Shown one piece after another: positions 35,960-45,832 of a DNA stretch of 64,000 bases (within the stretch, counting starts at the first letter, position 1; each line of letters opens with the position of its first letter). The translations under genes and the position numbers were made by a program. The notes under the pieces were generated by a model. That model was not told the DNA's origin and did no database searches. It saw nothing but the letters and a program-made list of their open reading frames with translations. Origin of the DNA: Candidatus Gastranaerophilales bacterium (GTDB taxonomy: Bacteria > Cyanobacteriota > Vampirovibrionia > Gastranaerophilales > Gastranaerophilaceae); contig CALVED010000005.1 of assembly GCA_944326485.1 (NCBI GenBank), positions 62,001 through 126,000 of the forward strand, written 5' to 3'.

Positions 35960-36925
35960 TTAAAGGTTCAATTCCCTTACAATAAGCGGAACTAATAAAT
36001 TCCAAGCTTTTTCATTTGGATGATTATCTTCTAATTTAAAATCTGAGCTGTTTAAATCTTCTTTTATTAATTCTTTTGTTTGTATAACGATAAAACCATT
36101 TTCTTTCAGTTTCTTTGATAATAAGTCTTCATATGTAATATCTTTATAGAAAATAATTACAAATTTGAATTTCTTATTCCAATTTTTTTCTAGATTTTTT
36201 CTTGTTTCAAGAAAATATGAAAGAACTAAATTAGTTAATTTATCCGCGTTTTTGTCATTATATATAAATCTGTCTGAGAAATAATGATTTAAATATTTTT
36301 GTATATAAGAAGATCTGTAAAAATTTCCAAATATATTATTATAATTGTCTTTAACTAATTTATTTTTTTTATCAGAATAATGTAGATAGAAATAATTTTC
36401 TGCAATATTGAAAGAATTAATAAGAATTCTTCTGTAATGATCTTGAATCATGATGTAAAAAACTAAATCCGCAGTAGGAATATCTTTATAAGTAGAATTT
36501 AAAGTACTTTGTAGGTACATGTGTTGTAGTCCTGATGCAGGCATTGCGCGGTTATATACAGTGCGTTTTAGAATATGAGCAAGTTTATATGAAAAAGTTT
36601 GATTGTAGTTTAAATATTGTCCGTAAGCAAAAGAACATCCAAAAACAATAATGGGATTGGGGTCTTTGTACTCAAGTCCGTCAGGTTTTCTTCCCCAATA
36701 CAAATTTCCCTCTCCTGTAAAATAATTTTTTATTTTTGTTAAACTGACATTTGGATTTATTAAAGAATATTTAAATTCAATATTTTTTTTATCTGTAAGA
36801 ATAGAATTTTTTGTATATTCTTGGGAATATTTTTTCCAGATAATATATTCACTAGAAATAAATATTATTACAAGGAGTATAAGATTAATTGTAATTATGT
36901 ATGAAAATTTAACTATTTTTTTCAT
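35960..36925 (-). CDS. Membrane-anchored SGNH-like protein, paralogue 1
   Basis: The first of the three paralogues, 321 residues. It has an N-terminal membrane anchor (IITINLILLVIIFISSEYII), then IIVFGCSFAYGQYLNYNQTF, RTVYNRAMPASGLQHMYLQ, VFYIMIQDHYRRILI and, at the C-terminus, KLEDNHPNEKAWNLLV with the presumed catalytic Asp and His. The three copies share the order GCSxAxG, YNRAxxxxGxxxM, DHxRR, DxxHPxExxWxLL. A sugar O-acyltransferase or esterase role in the envelope is plausible because SGNH anchored enzymes often decorate glycans, but nothing nearby identifies a substrate. No strong ribosome site precedes the ATG. Confidence 0.78.
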   Translation of the reverse strand: MKKIVKFSYIITINLILLVIIFISSEYIIWKKYSQEYTKNSILTDKKNIEFKYSLINPNVSLTKIKNYFTGEGNLYWGRKPDGLEYKDPNPIIVFGCSFAYGQYLNYNQTFSYKLAHILKRTVYNRAMPASGLQHMYLQSTLNSTYKDIPTADLVFYIMIQDHYRRILINSFNIAENYFYLHYSDKKNKLVKDNYNNIFGNFYRSSYIQKYLNHYFSDRFIYNDKNADKLTNLVLSYFLETRKNLEKNWNKKFKFVIIFYKDITYEDLLSKKLKENGFIVIQTKELIKEDLNSSDFKLEDNHPNEKAWNLLVPLIVRELNL

Positions 36926-37245
36926 GGTGAGAATGATAAATTTAATAAAATATTATGGAATAAAATTACAAGTGTCAATATTATTAAAATTATAATAGGT
37001 TGTTTTTTTAAAAATAGCAAACTTATAACATGTTAAGAAAAATTTACAAATCGGCGAATGAATAATAAAAAAGGGATGTTTCAAGATTCAAGTTAGAACT
37101 GTAAGTTTCATAATATTAAAAAAACAATAAAAGAGAAAAAATAAAAAATGCCAAAAAATGAAGTAAAGAAGGAAAAAATTGACTTGATTTGAAATTTTTA
37201 ACATGTACTATATATTTATTGATTAAATCAATAAAGAGGAAAAGG
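36926..37245. other. AT-rich divergent gap between SGNH cluster and infA
   Basis: About 320 bases with no gene that I can support. Near the right end, TTGACT at 37179-37184 could be the -35 of the infA-rpsI operon; the matching -10 is unclear (TACTAT at 37207 is too far, nothing good at 17 bases). The ribosome site GAGGAAAAGG of infA is at the right edge. No repeat copy is present here. Confidence 0.5.
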
Positions 37246-37461
37246 ATGTCAAAAGACGTAATAGAATTTGAAGGAACAATAATAGAATCACTGCCGAATG
37301 CGATGTTTCGAGTAGGATTAGAAAACGGGCATGAGATATTAGCTCATATATCGGGAAAAATAAGAAAAAATTTCATAAAAATATTACCTGGCGACAAGGT
37401 AAAAGTGGAGATGACACCATACGATTTAACAAGAGGTCGCATAACTTACAGATTAAAATAA
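37246..37461 (+). CDS. infA: Translation initiation factor IF-1
   Basis: IF-1 binds the 30S A site during initiation. From [10 protein letters not shown] the protein has 71 residues, the family size, with [40 protein letters not shown] and the ending [12 protein letters not shown]. An earlier in-frame ATG at 37189 adds 19 residues foreign to the family; GAGGAAAAGG right before 37246 supports the short form. It is the first gene of the ribosomal/RNA-polymerase operon, whereas many bacteria have secY-adk-map before it; here an opposite-strand gene cluster precedes. Confidence 0.97.
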   Translation: MSKDVIEFEGTIIESLPNAMFRVGLENGHEILAHISGKIRKNFIKILPGDKVKVEMTPYDLTRGRITYRLK

Positions 37462-37472
37462 AGGAAATAGAT

Positions 37473-37586
37473 ATGAAAGTAAGAGCTTCAGTAAAACCAC
37501 TTTGTGATAAATGCAAAGTAATCAAAAGAAAAGGCAGAGTAGCAATCATATGTGAAAATCCTAAACACAAACAGAGACAAGGTTAA
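37473..37586 (+). CDS. rpmJ: 50S ribosomal protein L36
   Basis: This is a 37-residue protein, [20 protein letters not shown] then [17 protein letters not shown]. The zinc-ligand pattern is intact (C11, C14, C27, H32), so this is the C+ form. AAGGAAAT lies upstream, and the position between infA and rpsM is the standard one. It is too short for many gene-calling cut-offs. Confidence 0.97.
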   Translation: MKVRASVKPLCDKCKVIKRKGRVAIICENPKHKQRQG

Positions 37587-37607
37587 TAAAGAAATAAAGG
37601 AGAGACT

Positions 37608-37973
37608 ATGGCAAGACTTGCCGGGGTAGATTTACCTCGTAATAAAAGAATGGTAATCGCATTAACCTATATATTTGGTATAGGACCTACTCGTAGTGCT
37701 AAGATATTAGCAGCATGCGGTATATCAGAAGATTTAAGAACAGATGATTTAACAGATGATAACATCAAAAGATTAAGAGAAGAATTATCACATTACACAA
37801 TAGAAGGTGATTTAAGAAGAGAAGAATCGTTAAACATCAAGAGATTAAGTGAAATTAACTCATACAGAGGAATGCGTCACAGACGTAAACTTCCTGCAAG
37901 AGGACAAAGAACAAAAACAAATGCAAGAACAAGACGCGGTAAGAAAACAGGCCCAATCGCTAAAAAGAAATAA
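37608..37973 (+). CDS. rpsM: 30S ribosomal protein S13
   Basis: This protein of the 30S head contacts P-site tRNA and the 50S subunit. The 121 residues begin [20 protein letters not shown], contain [14 protein letters not shown] (helix-two-turn-helix) and [20 protein letters not shown], and end in a basic tail. AAAGGAGA precedes the ATG by 6 bases. It is followed by rpsK after 20 bases. Confidence 0.99.
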   Translation: MARLAGVDLPRNKRMVIALTYIFGIGPTRSAKILAACGISEDLRTDDLTDDNIKRLREELSHYTIEGDLRREESLNIKRLSEINSYRGMRHRRKLPARGQRTKTNARTRRGKKTGPIAKKK

Positions 37974-37993
37974 TTAAAGGAGTAATATAGATA

Positions 37994-38380
37994 ATGGCTA
38001 GACCGGTAAAAACAAAAAAGAAAGAAAAAAAGAATGTATTACAAGGTGTTGTACACATACAGTCAACATTTAATAATACAATCGTAACTTCAACAGATAC
38101 ACAAGGTAATGCTATTGCATGGGCTTCTGCAGGTGGTTGTGGATTCAAGGGTGCAAGAAAAGGTACTCCGTTTGCAGCACAATCAGCAGCAGAAAAAGTT
38201 GCAAAGCAATCAATAGATCAAGGAATGAAAAAAGTTGAGGTTTATATAAAAGGACCGGGTTCAGGCAGAGAAACAGCTATAAGAGCAATTCAAGCTGCCG
38301 GACTTGAGATTACATTAATTAAGGACGTTACACCAATTCCTCATAATGGTTGTCGTCCTCCAAAGAGACGTAGAGTATAA
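37994..38380 (+). CDS. rpsK: 30S ribosomal protein S11
   Basis: This platform protein of the 30S subunit has 128 residues. Family segments are [57 protein letters not shown] and the C-terminal [34 protein letters not shown] precedes the ATG. Standard operon position before rpsD and rpoA. Confidence 0.99.
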   Translation: MARPVKTKKKEKKNVLQGVVHIQSTFNNTIVTSTDTQGNAIAWASAGGCGFKGARKGTPFAAQSAAEKVAKQSIDQGMKKVEVYIKGPGSGRETAIRAIQAAGLEITLIKDVTPIPHNGCRPPKRRRV

Positions 38381-38402
38381 CAATAACGTAAGGAGTCAAA
38401 CA

Positions 38403-39005
38403 TTGGCTAAATATACAGGACCATCAAATAAATTATATCGTAACTACGGAGTTACTGATTTATCAAATAGAAAGTTGGTTTCTTCATTAAGACAAAATGC
38501 TTCTGGTCAGCATGGTGCAGCAAGAAAAAAACTTTCTGAGTATGCAATACACTTAAATGAAAAACAAAAAATTCGTTTAACATATCTAATTAGTGAAAAA
38601 CAATTTGTTAGATATTATAACGAAGCAAGCAGAAGAAAAGGCGTTACAGGTACTATTCTTTTACAATTGTTAGAATCAAGATTAGATAACATTGTATTTA
38701 GAACCGGGTTTGCTATTACAAGAAAACAAGCAAGACAAATTGTAAATCACGGTCATGTTCTTGTAAATGGCAGAAGAGTTGATATACCTTCATACCTGGT
38801 AAAACCTGGTGATGTTATTACATTCAAAGCAGGCAGTGTAGATTTTGTTAAATCTGTTGTTGGATCAATAGATATGGCAATTGCACCTGTTTGGATGACA
38901 ATAGACAAAGATGCTTTAAAAGTAACATTTGACAGAATTCCCGAAAGAGAAGAATTAGACCCCGAACTTAAAGAGCAACTTGTAATCGAGTATTATTCTA
39001 AATAA
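38403..39005 (+). CDS. rpsD: 30S ribosomal protein S4, TTG start
   Basis: This primary 16S-binding protein is also a translational repressor in some bacteria. From TTG 38403 the protein is 200 residues, starting (M)[15 protein letters not shown]; its S4 RNA-binding domain contains [20 protein letters not shown] and [17 protein letters not shown]. An in-frame ATG at 38346 lies inside rpsK and would add 19 unrelated residues. AAGGAGT stands 7 bases before the TTG, so the TTG start is preferred. Its place between rpsK and rpoA is the arrangement of many bacteria but not of typical photosynthetic cyanobacteria, where rpsD lies elsewhere. Confidence 0.98.
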   Translation: MAKYTGPSNKLYRNYGVTDLSNRKLVSSLRQNASGQHGAARKKLSEYAIHLNEKQKIRLTYLISEKQFVRYYNEASRRKGVTGTILLQLLESRLDNIVFRTGFAITRKQARQIVNHGHVLVNGRRVDIPSYLVKPGDVITFKAGSVDFVKSVVGSIDMAIAPVWMTIDKDALKVTFDRIPEREELDPELKEQLVIEYYSK

Positions 39006-39024
39006 TTGTAGGAGATTAATTATA

Positions 39025-39999
39025 ATGGAATTGAAAATTAAATGTATAAATACGACAACCAGTTCAGATGGTTCTCAATATGGTAAATTTGTTGTTGAGC
39101 CATTAGAAAAAGGTTTTGGTACAACAATCGGTAATGCTTTAAGAAGAGTTTTATTATCATCTCTTGAAGGTGCTGCTGTTACTTCTATAAGAATTGAAGG
39201 TATTACACATGAATACACATCAATTCCTGGGATTGTTGAAGATGCAATAGATATAATGTTAAATTTAAAAGGATTAACAGTAAAAACAGAAGATAAAGAT
39301 CCTCAACATTTAAGACTAGAAGTAGATAAACCAGGACCGGTATTAGCAAGTGATTTACAGTTACCGGCAGGTGTAAAAGTTGTTAACCCTGATTGGCATA
39401 TTTGTACAATTTCCGAAGGCGGAAGTATTTCTGCTGATATTGTTGTTGAAACAGGTAAAGGTTATAGAACTGTAGATGTACTTAAAGAAAATAAAGGTAA
39501 TATGCCTATTGACTTATTACCTATTGATGCATCATTTATGCCTATTAAAAGAGTAAGCTACAATGTTGAAAATACACGTGTTGGAGATGTTGTTGACTAT
39601 GACAAATTAACTCTTGAAATATGGTCTAATGGAAGTATTGATGTATCAAGTGCATTAAGCCAAGCAGCTAATTTATTAATAGAACATTTTATGCAAATTG
39701 CTTCAATAACTGGTCAACCTACAATTTTAACAAATCAACATGTTGTTGAAGAAGTTGAAGAAGAGGCTCAAGCTCCAAGTATTTCTATAGAAGATTTGGA
39801 ATTATCAGTTAGAGCATACAATTGTTTAAAAAGAGCAAGCATTAATTCTTTAGCTGAATTATTAAAGAAATCTGAACATGATTTATTGAATATCAAGAAT
39901 TTCGGTAAAAAATCTTCAGATGAAGTTATAGAAAAATTACATCAGGTTGGTTTAGAACTTCAACCAAATCCTGAAGGTGTAGAATTAGAAGAAGTATAA
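39025..39999 (+). CDS. rpoA: RNA polymerase subunit alpha
   Basis: Alpha dimerises to nucleate RNA polymerase and its C-terminal domain binds UP elements and activators. The 324 residues have an N-terminal domain (about 1-235: FVVEPLEKGFGTTIGNALRR, LLSSLEGAAVTSI), a short acidic linker (EEVEEEAQAPS), and a C-terminal domain (about 255-315: LELSVRAYNCLKRASINSLA, LLNIKNFGKKSSDEVIEKL). AGGAGA precedes the ATG. Confidence 0.99.
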   Translation: MELKIKCINTTTSSDGSQYGKFVVEPLEKGFGTTIGNALRRVLLSSLEGAAVTSIRIEGITHEYTSIPGIVEDAIDIMLNLKGLTVKTEDKDPQHLRLEVDKPGPVLASDLQLPAGVKVVNPDWHICTISEGGSISADIVVETGKGYRTVDVLKENKGNMPIDLLPIDASFMPIKRVSYNVENTRVGDVVDYDKLTLEIWSNGSIDVSSALSQAANLLIEHFMQIASITGQPTILTNQHVVEEVEEEAQAPSISIEDLELSVRAYNCLKRASINSLAELLKKSEHDLLNIKNFGKKSSDEVIEKLHQVGLELQPNPEGVELEEV

Positions 40000-40021
40000 A
40001 TTAATCAAAAGGACAAATAAG

Positions 40022-40450
40022 ATGAGACACCAGTGCAATAGAAACAGACTGTCAAGACCACAAGATCAAAGAAAAGCATTATTAAGATCTTTGGCTACCG
40101 AGTTGTTTTTACATGGCGAAATCACAACAACTATTTCTAAGGCAAAAGCTTTAAAGCCTTATGCTGAAGAAATAATTACTCTTGCAAAAAGAGGTGATTT
40201 ACATGCCAGAAGACAGGCTGCAAAATATATTTTTGATGTAGAAACATCAAAATATATTGACGGTCAAACAGGCGAAGTATTTTCAGAATTACAAGAAGGT
40301 AAAAAATTAATACCTCAAACTGTTTTAAGAAAATTATTTGCTGAAATCGGTAAAAAATATGAAGATAGGAACGGCGGATATACAAGAATATATCACTTAC
40401 CGCCAAGACGCGGCGATGCAGCAGAAATGGCATTAATCCAATTAGTATAA
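40022..40450 (+). CDS. rplQ: 50S ribosomal protein L17
   Basis: The 142 residues start MRHQCNRNRLSRPQDQRKAL and contain LRSLATELFLHGEITTTISK and the C-terminal GGYTRIYHLPPRRGDAAEMA. It follows rpoA as usual. AAAGGA lies upstream of the ATG. The stop overlaps the start of truA by one base (TAATG). Confidence 0.99.
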   Translation: MRHQCNRNRLSRPQDQRKALLRSLATELFLHGEITTTISKAKALKPYAEEIITLAKRGDLHARRQAAKYIFDVETSKYIDGQTGEVFSELQEGKKLIPQTVLRKLFAEIGKKYEDRNGGYTRIYHLPPRRGDAAEMALIQLV

Positions 40451-41232
40451 TGCAAAGGTATTTAATTGTATTAGAATATATTGGGACTAACTATCAAGGC
40501 AGCCAAAAACAGCCGCACAAAATGCCGAATTCTATAAATCCTGTTAATACAATACAAGATGAGTTAGAAAAGGCAATCAGTACATTGACAAAAACAAAAA
40601 CCAAAACAATTTTTTCCGGTCGAACCGATGCCGGTGTTCACGCTAAAGGTCAAACAGCTCATTTTGAGACTGAGCTTGAACTAAATCCGAGTAAGTTCGT
40701 TAACTCTCTAAATGGTATTCTTCCGAGTACAATTAGTGTAAAAGAGTTAAAAAAAGTCGAGAAAACATTCCATGCACAGAAGAGTGCTAAGGCGAGACAT
40801 TATCGTTATACAATAGCCAATAGAGCTCAAAGAAGTGCGTGGGATGCAAATTGTTTATTAGTAAGGTATCCTTTAGATATTAATAGAATGAACAAAGCAT
40901 TAAGTTATCTTAAAGGAGAGCATGATTTTACTTCTTTTAAGAAAGTAAGGACATCAAATCCTGCTAAAATATGCAATATGTATGAAGCAAAAGCAACAAA
41001 AGATGGAGATTTTGTTTATATAGATTTTATTGCAGACAGGTTTTTGTACAATATGATCAGATCGATCGTCGGAACTCTCCTATTGATAGAAAGAAAATCT
41101 TTAGCCCCCGAGACACTTAAAGATATTCTGGAATCAAGGGATAAAACAAAAGCAGGTTCGACCATAAGCCCAGAAGGCTTAACATTAATAGAAGTAATAT
41201 ACAATAATATAATAAATGGAGAAAGCTTATGA
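40450..41232 (+). CDS. truA: tRNA pseudouridine(38-40) synthase
   Basis: TruA isomerises uridines 38-40 in the anticodon arm. The 260-residue protein has the catalytic Asp in [28 protein letters not shown] at the start, the RHYRYTI segment and the [15 protein letters not shown] segment near the end. A lysine/threonine run (TLTKTKTKT) sits before the catalytic loop. It overlaps rplQ by one base and rplM by four (ATGA), so it is translationally coupled inside the ribosomal operon, as in cyanobacteria and Firmicutes. Confidence 0.97.
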   Translation: MQRYLIVLEYIGTNYQGSQKQPHKMPNSINPVNTIQDELEKAISTLTKTKTKTIFSGRTDAGVHAKGQTAHFETELELNPSKFVNSLNGILPSTISVKELKKVEKTFHAQKSAKARHYRYTIANRAQRSAWDANCLLVRYPLDINRMNKALSYLKGEHDFTSFKKVRTSNPAKICNMYEAKATKDGDFVYIDFIADRFLYNMIRSIVGTLLLIERKSLAPETLKDILESRDKTKAGSTISPEGLTLIEVIYNNIINGESL

Positions 41233-41669
41233 AAACTTATTCAGCTAAACCTCTTGAAGTAGAAAGGAAATGGTATCTAATTGATGCTGAAGGTAAAACT
41301 TTAGGCAGATTAGCAGTACTAGCTGCAAACTTATTAAGAGGTAAACACAAACCACAATACACTCCAAACGTAGATACAGGTGATTTTGTTATAATTATTA
41401 ATGCTGATAAAATCTGCGTTTCAGGAAAGAAAGAAACAGACAAAAAATATTATCATCATACCGGTTATCCTGGTGGATTAAAGGTTGCATCATTTAGAGA
41501 ATTAATGGAAAAAGATGCTACTTTAGCTTTAGAAAAAGCAATTAAAGGTATGTTACCTCATAATACTTTAGGTCAAGAACAATTCAACAAGTTAAAAATA
41601 TATGCTGGCAATGAACATCCTCATGCTGCTCAAAAACCTGTTGTATATAACGAAACGGAGGCTAAATAA
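41229..41669 (+). CDS. rplM: 50S ribosomal protein L13
   Basis: The 146 residues include [58 protein letters not shown] and [20 protein letters not shown]. The ATG lies in the ATGA overlap with truA, and the stop overlaps the rpsI start by one base. It is an early-assembly 23S-binding protein. Confidence 0.99.
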   Translation: MKTYSAKPLEVERKWYLIDAEGKTLGRLAVLAANLLRGKHKPQYTPNVDTGDFVIIINADKICVSGKKETDKKYYHHTGYPGGLKVASFRELMEKDATLALEKAIKGMLPHNTLGQEQFNKLKIYAGNEHPHAAQKPVVYNETEAK

Positions 41670-42064
41670 TGGCAGAAAAAGAAATTATGGCAACAGGAAG
41701 AAGAAAAACAGCCATTGCCGTTGTTAAACTTGTAAAAGGAAAAGGAAGAGTTTTTGTTAACGGAAAAACTTTTACTGATTATTTTGGAAATAGAGCTGCT
41801 TTAGAAATGATGGTATTCAGACCTTTAGCTTTAACTGATAATCAAGAAAAATTTGATGTAAGAGTTAAAACTGTTGGTGGTGGTGTATCTTCTCAAGCAG
41901 GTGCTATAAAACACGGTATTTCAAGAGCTTTATTAAAGTTTAATGAAGATTATAAAACAGTTTTGAAATCTGAAGGTTTATTAACCAGAGATGCTCGTGT
42001 TAAAGAACGTAAAAAATACGGTCGCAAAAGAGCTAGAAAGAGATTCCAATTCTCTAAACGTTAA
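41669..42064 (+). CDS. rpsI: 30S ribosomal protein S9
   Basis: The 131 residues contain ATGRRKTAIAVVKLVKGKGR, VFVNGKTFTDYF, GGGVSSQAGAIKHGISRALL, and the C-terminal KKYGRKRARKRFQFSKR whose terminal Lys-Arg reaches the P-site tRNA. GGAGG lies 6 bases upstream, inside rplM. Last gene of the operon, followed by a hairpin terminator. Confidence 0.99.
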   Translation: MAEKEIMATGRRKTAIAVVKLVKGKGRVFVNGKTFTDYFGNRAALEMMVFRPLALTDNQEKFDVRVKTVGGGVSSQAGAIKHGISRALLKFNEDYKTVLKSEGLLTRDARVKERKKYGRKRARKRFQFSKR

Positions 42065-42086
42065 TATTCAAATTATTTATCATGCA

Positions 42087-42117
42087 AAAAAAAGGACTTC
42101 GAAAGAGGTCCTTTTAC
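42087..42117 (+). terminator. Terminator of the infA-rpsI operon
   Basis: AAAAGGAC (42088-42096 region) pairs with GTCCTTTT (42108-42115) around a TTCGAAAGAG loop. The T-run is only four bases before an A, so termination may be moderate rather than tight. Confidence 0.75.
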
Positions 42118-42201
42118 TTATTTAATAACGAATTTTTATAATTATTATTTTTTTAATTTTAAGACATTGGCAAAGATTTATTTCTGTAATAGACTAAGAT
42201 T

Positions 42202-44004
42202 ATGAAATATATAGATAATGTAAGAAATTTTTGTATTATAGCACATATAGATCACGGTAAATCGACTTTAGCAGACAGACTACTCGAAAAAACAGGAACA
42301 ATAGCTGAAAGAGATATGCAAGATCAACTTCTTGATACAATGGATATAGAAAGAGAACGTGGCATTACAATAAAACTTAATGCTGCAAGAATGAACTATA
42401 AGGCTAAAAATGGTAAAGAATATGTCTTAAATTTAATTGATACACCCGGGCATGTCGATTTTTCTTATGAAGTTTCACGTTCTTTAGCTGCTTGTGAAGG
42501 TGCATTGTTAATTGTAGATGCAACTCAAGGAGTTGAGGCACAAACATTATCTAATGTTTATCTTGCAATAGAGCAGAATTTAGAAATAATTCCTGTAATA
42601 AATAAAATTGATTTACCTTCTGCAGACGTTGAAAGAGTTAGAGAAGAAATTGAAGAAGTACTTGGAATAGATGCATCTATGGCAATACCTGTAAGTGCAA
42701 AAGAAGGTATTGGTATAGAAGAAGTACTTGAAGCAGTTGTTGAATTTGTACCGCCGCCAGAGGATACTTCTGATAAACCATTGAGAGCGTTGGTGTTTGA
42801 TAGTGCTTATGATCAGTATTTAGGGACGTTATGTTTCTTTAAAGTTGTTGATGGCAATATAAAACTGGGTGATAAAATTAAGTTTATGGCTTCTGGAAAA
42901 GAGTATGAAATTACTGAACTTGGTTATTTAAATCCTCATAGAGTTCCTGTAAAAGAATTAAAGACAGGTGATGTTGGTTATATGGGCTGTTCTATAAAAG
43001 AAATTACCAGATTTGTAGGTGATACTATAACTCACGTTGAAAATGGTGCAAAAGAACCATTAGCAGGATATAAAGAAGCACTTCCAATGGTATTTTCCGG
43101 TTTATATCCTGTTGATAATGATCAATATCAAGATTTGAAAGAAGCATTAGAGAAATTAAAACTTAATGATTCAAGTATTACATTTGAACCTGAAACTTCA
43201 TCAGCTCTTGGTTTTGGATTTAGATGCGGTTTCTTGGGGATGCTTCATATGGAGATTGCTCAAGAAAGATTAGAAAGAGAATATAATCTTACTTTAGTTA
43301 CAACAGCTCCGAGTGTAATTTATAGAGTTCATAAAACAAATGGTGAAGTTGTAGAAATTGATAATCCTGCAAATCTTCCTGATGCTCAATATAGAGATTA
43401 TATAGAAGAACCGTATGTTAAAACTACAATAATTACTCCAAATGATTATGTAGGCTTATTAATGGAATTAGCACAATCGAAGCGTGGTATTTTTCAAAAT
43501 ATGACTTATCTTGATAAAGTCAGAGTTTCGCTTCATTATGAAATACCTTTAAGTGAAATAATTACTGATTTTTATGATCAATTAAAATCACGTTCGAAAG
43601 GATATGCAAGTTTAGATTATGAATTTAGTGAATATAAAAAATCAGATTTAGTTAAATTAGATGTATTATTAGCTGGTGAAGTAGTAGATGCATTAAGTGC
43701 TATTGTTCATAAGGATAATGCATTTTATGTAGGTCAAAAATTAACATCAAAATTAAAAGATATAATTCCTAGACAAATGTTTGAAGTAGCTATTCAAGCA
43801 GCAATTGGCGGAAGAATAATTGCAAGAACAAATATAAAAGCTCTAAGGAAAAGCGTATTGGATAAATGTTATGGCGGAGATATTTCAAGGAAAAGAAAAT
43901 TATTAGAAAAACAAAAACGCGGTAAAAAACGTATGAAAGCTGTAGGCCGAGTAGAAGTTCCTCAAGAAGCGTTTATGGCTGTTTTAAGTTTAGACGATAA
44001 TTAA
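42202..44004 (+). CDS. lepA: Elongation factor 4 (LepA)
   Basis: LepA is a ribosome-dependent GTPase that back-translocates or helps 30S maturation. The 600 residues are family-length: [17 protein letters not shown] (G1), [12 protein letters not shown] (G2), [14 protein letters not shown] (G3), [13 protein letters not shown] (G4), then [17 protein letters not shown] and the LepA-specific C-terminal domain with [20 protein letters not shown] and [20 protein letters not shown]. No good ribosome site is seen before the ATG. The stop is 12 bases before glgC, so the two are probably cotranscribed. Confidence 0.98.
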   Translation: MKYIDNVRNFCIIAHIDHGKSTLADRLLEKTGTIAERDMQDQLLDTMDIERERGITIKLNAARMNYKAKNGKEYVLNLIDTPGHVDFSYEVSRSLAACEGALLIVDATQGVEAQTLSNVYLAIEQNLEIIPVINKIDLPSADVERVREEIEEVLGIDASMAIPVSAKEGIGIEEVLEAVVEFVPPPEDTSDKPLRALVFDSAYDQYLGTLCFFKVVDGNIKLGDKIKFMASGKEYEITELGYLNPHRVPVKELKTGDVGYMGCSIKEITRFVGDTITHVENGAKEPLAGYKEALPMVFSGLYPVDNDQYQDLKEALEKLKLNDSSITFEPETSSALGFGFRCGFLGMLHMEIAQERLEREYNLTLVTTAPSVIYRVHKTNGEVVEIDNPANLPDAQYRDYIEEPYVKTTIITPNDYVGLLMELAQSKRGIFQNMTYLDKVRVSLHYEIPLSEIITDFYDQLKSRSKGYASLDYEFSEYKKSDLVKLDVLLAGEVVDALSAIVHKDNAFYVGQKLTSKLKDIIPRQMFEVAIQAAIGGRIIARTNIKALRKSVLDKCYGGDISRKRKLLEKQKRGKKRMKAVGRVEVPQEAFMAVLSLDDN

Positions 44005-44016
44005 AGGAGATAAGTT

Positions 44017-45252
44017 TTGGCATTAGATACATCACTTGTAATGATTCTTGCAGGAGGAGAAGGGAAAAGGCTTTATCCTTTGACAAGAGATAGAGCAAAA
44101 CCAGCAGTACCTTTTGGCGGCAGGTATCGAATTATTGATTTTGTAATTAATAATTTTATTAATTCCGGTTTTTATAAATTAAAAATTCTTACTCAGTATA
44201 AATCTGATTCTTTAAATCAGCATATAGCGAGAAGTTGGCCTGTTTCTCCAATTCTGGGTCAATATATAGACTTGGTTCCTGCTCAAATGAGGACAGATGG
44301 AAATTGGTATAAAGGCACGGCTGATGCTGTTTATCAGAATCTAACACATATATATGATGAAAAACCAAAACACGTCTGTGTCTTTGGTGGCGACCATATA
44401 TATAGAATGGATGTTTCTCAAATGATGAGATTTCATAAACAAAAAGAAGCAGTGCTTACTATTTCGGCTATTCCTATACCTATATCTGAAGCGAGTGAAT
44501 TTGGAATAATTGAAGTTGATAAAGATTGGAAATTAATAGGCTTTCAAGAAAAACCAAAAGATAAACCAAAGTGTATTCCTAATAGACCTGATATGTGTTT
44601 GGCCTCTATGGGTAATTATATTTTTGAAACGCAAGAGCTTATAAAAGAAGTTCAAGAAGATGCAAATAATCCTGAATCAAGTCATGATTTTGGCAAAAAT
44701 ATTATTCCCAAAATGCTTAAAGATGGTCAAAATATATATGTATATGATTTTTCTCAAAATGAGTATACCGGTATGTGTGAATCTGAAAGAGGATATTGGA
44801 GAGATGTCGGAAGTATAGACAGCTACTGGCAGGCAAATATGGATTTACTTAATTATCAGCCGGAGTTAAATTTATATTGTACAGATTGGCCTTTAAGAAC
44901 GTATAATTATAATTTCCCTCCTGCTAAATTTATTTGGGAAGAAGGAGATAGAGTTGGTATGGCAACTAATTCTATGGTATCTGAAGGTTGTATTATATCC
45001 GGTGGTAGTATTTCCAGATGTGTCTTATCTCCTAAGGTAAGAATTAACAGTTATTCTAATGTAACAGATTCTATATTAATGGAAAATGTTAATGTAGGAA
45101 GGTATTCTGAAATAAGAAAAGCCATAATAGATAAGAATGTTAATATACCGCCATATACAAAAATTGGTATTGATGCTGATGAAGATAGAAAAAGAGGATT
45201 TCTTGTTTCCTCAGGAGGGGTTACTGTAGTTCCCAAAGGAGCAATTTTATGA
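44017..45252 (+). CDS. glgC: Glucose-1-phosphate adenylyltransferase
   Basis: GlgC makes ADP-glucose, the committed step of glycogen synthesis. The 411 residues include the nucleotide loop [63 protein letters not shown] and a C-terminal beta-helix with hexapeptide-like repeats ([18 protein letters not shown]). The start is a TTG with AAAGGAGA 6 bases upstream. The stop overlaps the thioredoxin gene by 4 bases. Glycogen synthase and branching enzyme are not in the window, but malQ and a GH13 enzyme are. Confidence 0.96.
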   Translation: MALDTSLVMILAGGEGKRLYPLTRDRAKPAVPFGGRYRIIDFVINNFINSGFYKLKILTQYKSDSLNQHIARSWPVSPILGQYIDLVPAQMRTDGNWYKGTADAVYQNLTHIYDEKPKHVCVFGGDHIYRMDVSQMMRFHKQKEAVLTISAIPIPISEASEFGIIEVDKDWKLIGFQEKPKDKPKCIPNRPDMCLASMGNYIFETQELIKEVQEDANNPESSHDFGKNIIPKMLKDGQNIYVYDFSQNEYTGMCESERGYWRDVGSIDSYWQANMDLLNYQPELNLYCTDWPLRTYNYNFPPAKFIWEEGDRVGMATNSMVSEGCIISGGSISRCVLSPKVRINSYSNVTDSILMENVNVGRYSEIRKAIIDKNVNIPPYTKIGIDADEDRKRGFLVSSGGVTVVPKGAIL

Positions 45253-45731
45253 AAAGAAAAAAATTTTTTATAGGATTATTTATTTTTGCTTGTATAGGTT
45301 TGTTTATCTTTGCTTATATTGTGTTAAAACCAAATGGTGAACAATATTCACCTCAGCAGAATATAAAAGCTCCTATTGAAATACCTGATTCGGGCATTGT
45401 AACTATTGAAGAAGCAAATAAAATAGATAAACCAATAGTTGCAATGTTTTATGTTGATTGGTGCAGTTATTGCAGAAAATTTATGCCTGTATTTGGTAAA
45501 CTTGCTAAAGAATACAAAGATAAATATACCTTTGCAGTTATTAATTGTGATATGTCTCAATATGCAAATTTAGTGAAAGAGTTTCATATTATGGGATTTC
45601 CTACTTTATTTATTATTGATAATGAAGTAAATCATAAATTCTCTTTAAACATGGCAGGAACTGTTGATAATTCTGTTATGAAAGAAGAATTGGACAGTTA
45701 TTTAAATGTTAGAAATAATTATATAAAATAG
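45249..45731 (+). CDS. Membrane-tethered thioredoxin-fold protein
   Basis: The 160 residues hold one N-terminal membrane segment ([20 protein letters not shown]) and a thioredoxin domain with the redox pair Cys72-Cys75 in WCSYC, the cis-Pro in GFPTLFII, and FAVINCDMS. Such tethered domains handle disulfides or cytochrome/copper maturation outside the membrane, or serve as reductants at the membrane face. WCSYC is not the DsbA (CPHC) or classical TrxA (CGPC) active site, so the partner is unknown. It overlaps glgC by ATGA and is last in the lepA-glgC unit. Confidence 0.85.
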   Translation: MKRKKFFIGLFIFACIGLFIFAYIVLKPNGEQYSPQQNIKAPIEIPDSGIVTIEEANKIDKPIVAMFYVDWCSYCRKFMPVFGKLAKEYKDKYTFAVINCDMSQYANLVKEFHIMGFPTLFIIDNEVNHKFSLNMAGTVDNSVMKEELDSYLNVRNNYIK

Positions 45732-45753
45732 AAAAATAATAGTCATATATATG

Positions 45754-45798
45754 TTGACATAATTTTTTGCTTGATATTATAATAGTCCATAAATGGAC
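45754..45798 (+). promoter_or_regulatory. Promoter and palindromic operator of the MarR-RND operon
   Basis: A consensus TTGACA (45754-45759) and TATAAT (45778-45783) are 18 bases apart. Directly after the -10, the inverted repeat GTCCAT-AA-ATGGAC (45785-45798) covers the expected start point near 45790. A related half-site TTTGGGAC follows at about 45806. This is the expected place for the MarR regulator to block its own operon. Confidence 0.8.
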
Positions 45799-45832
45799 GG
45801 TAAATTTTGGGACTAATTTAAGGGGATAATTA

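Noticed and set aside
37148-37192. Tiny 14-codon frame before infA as a leader peptide
   Set aside because: No regulatory codon run, no alternative hairpins, weak ribosome site; AT-rich sequence produces such frames by chance.
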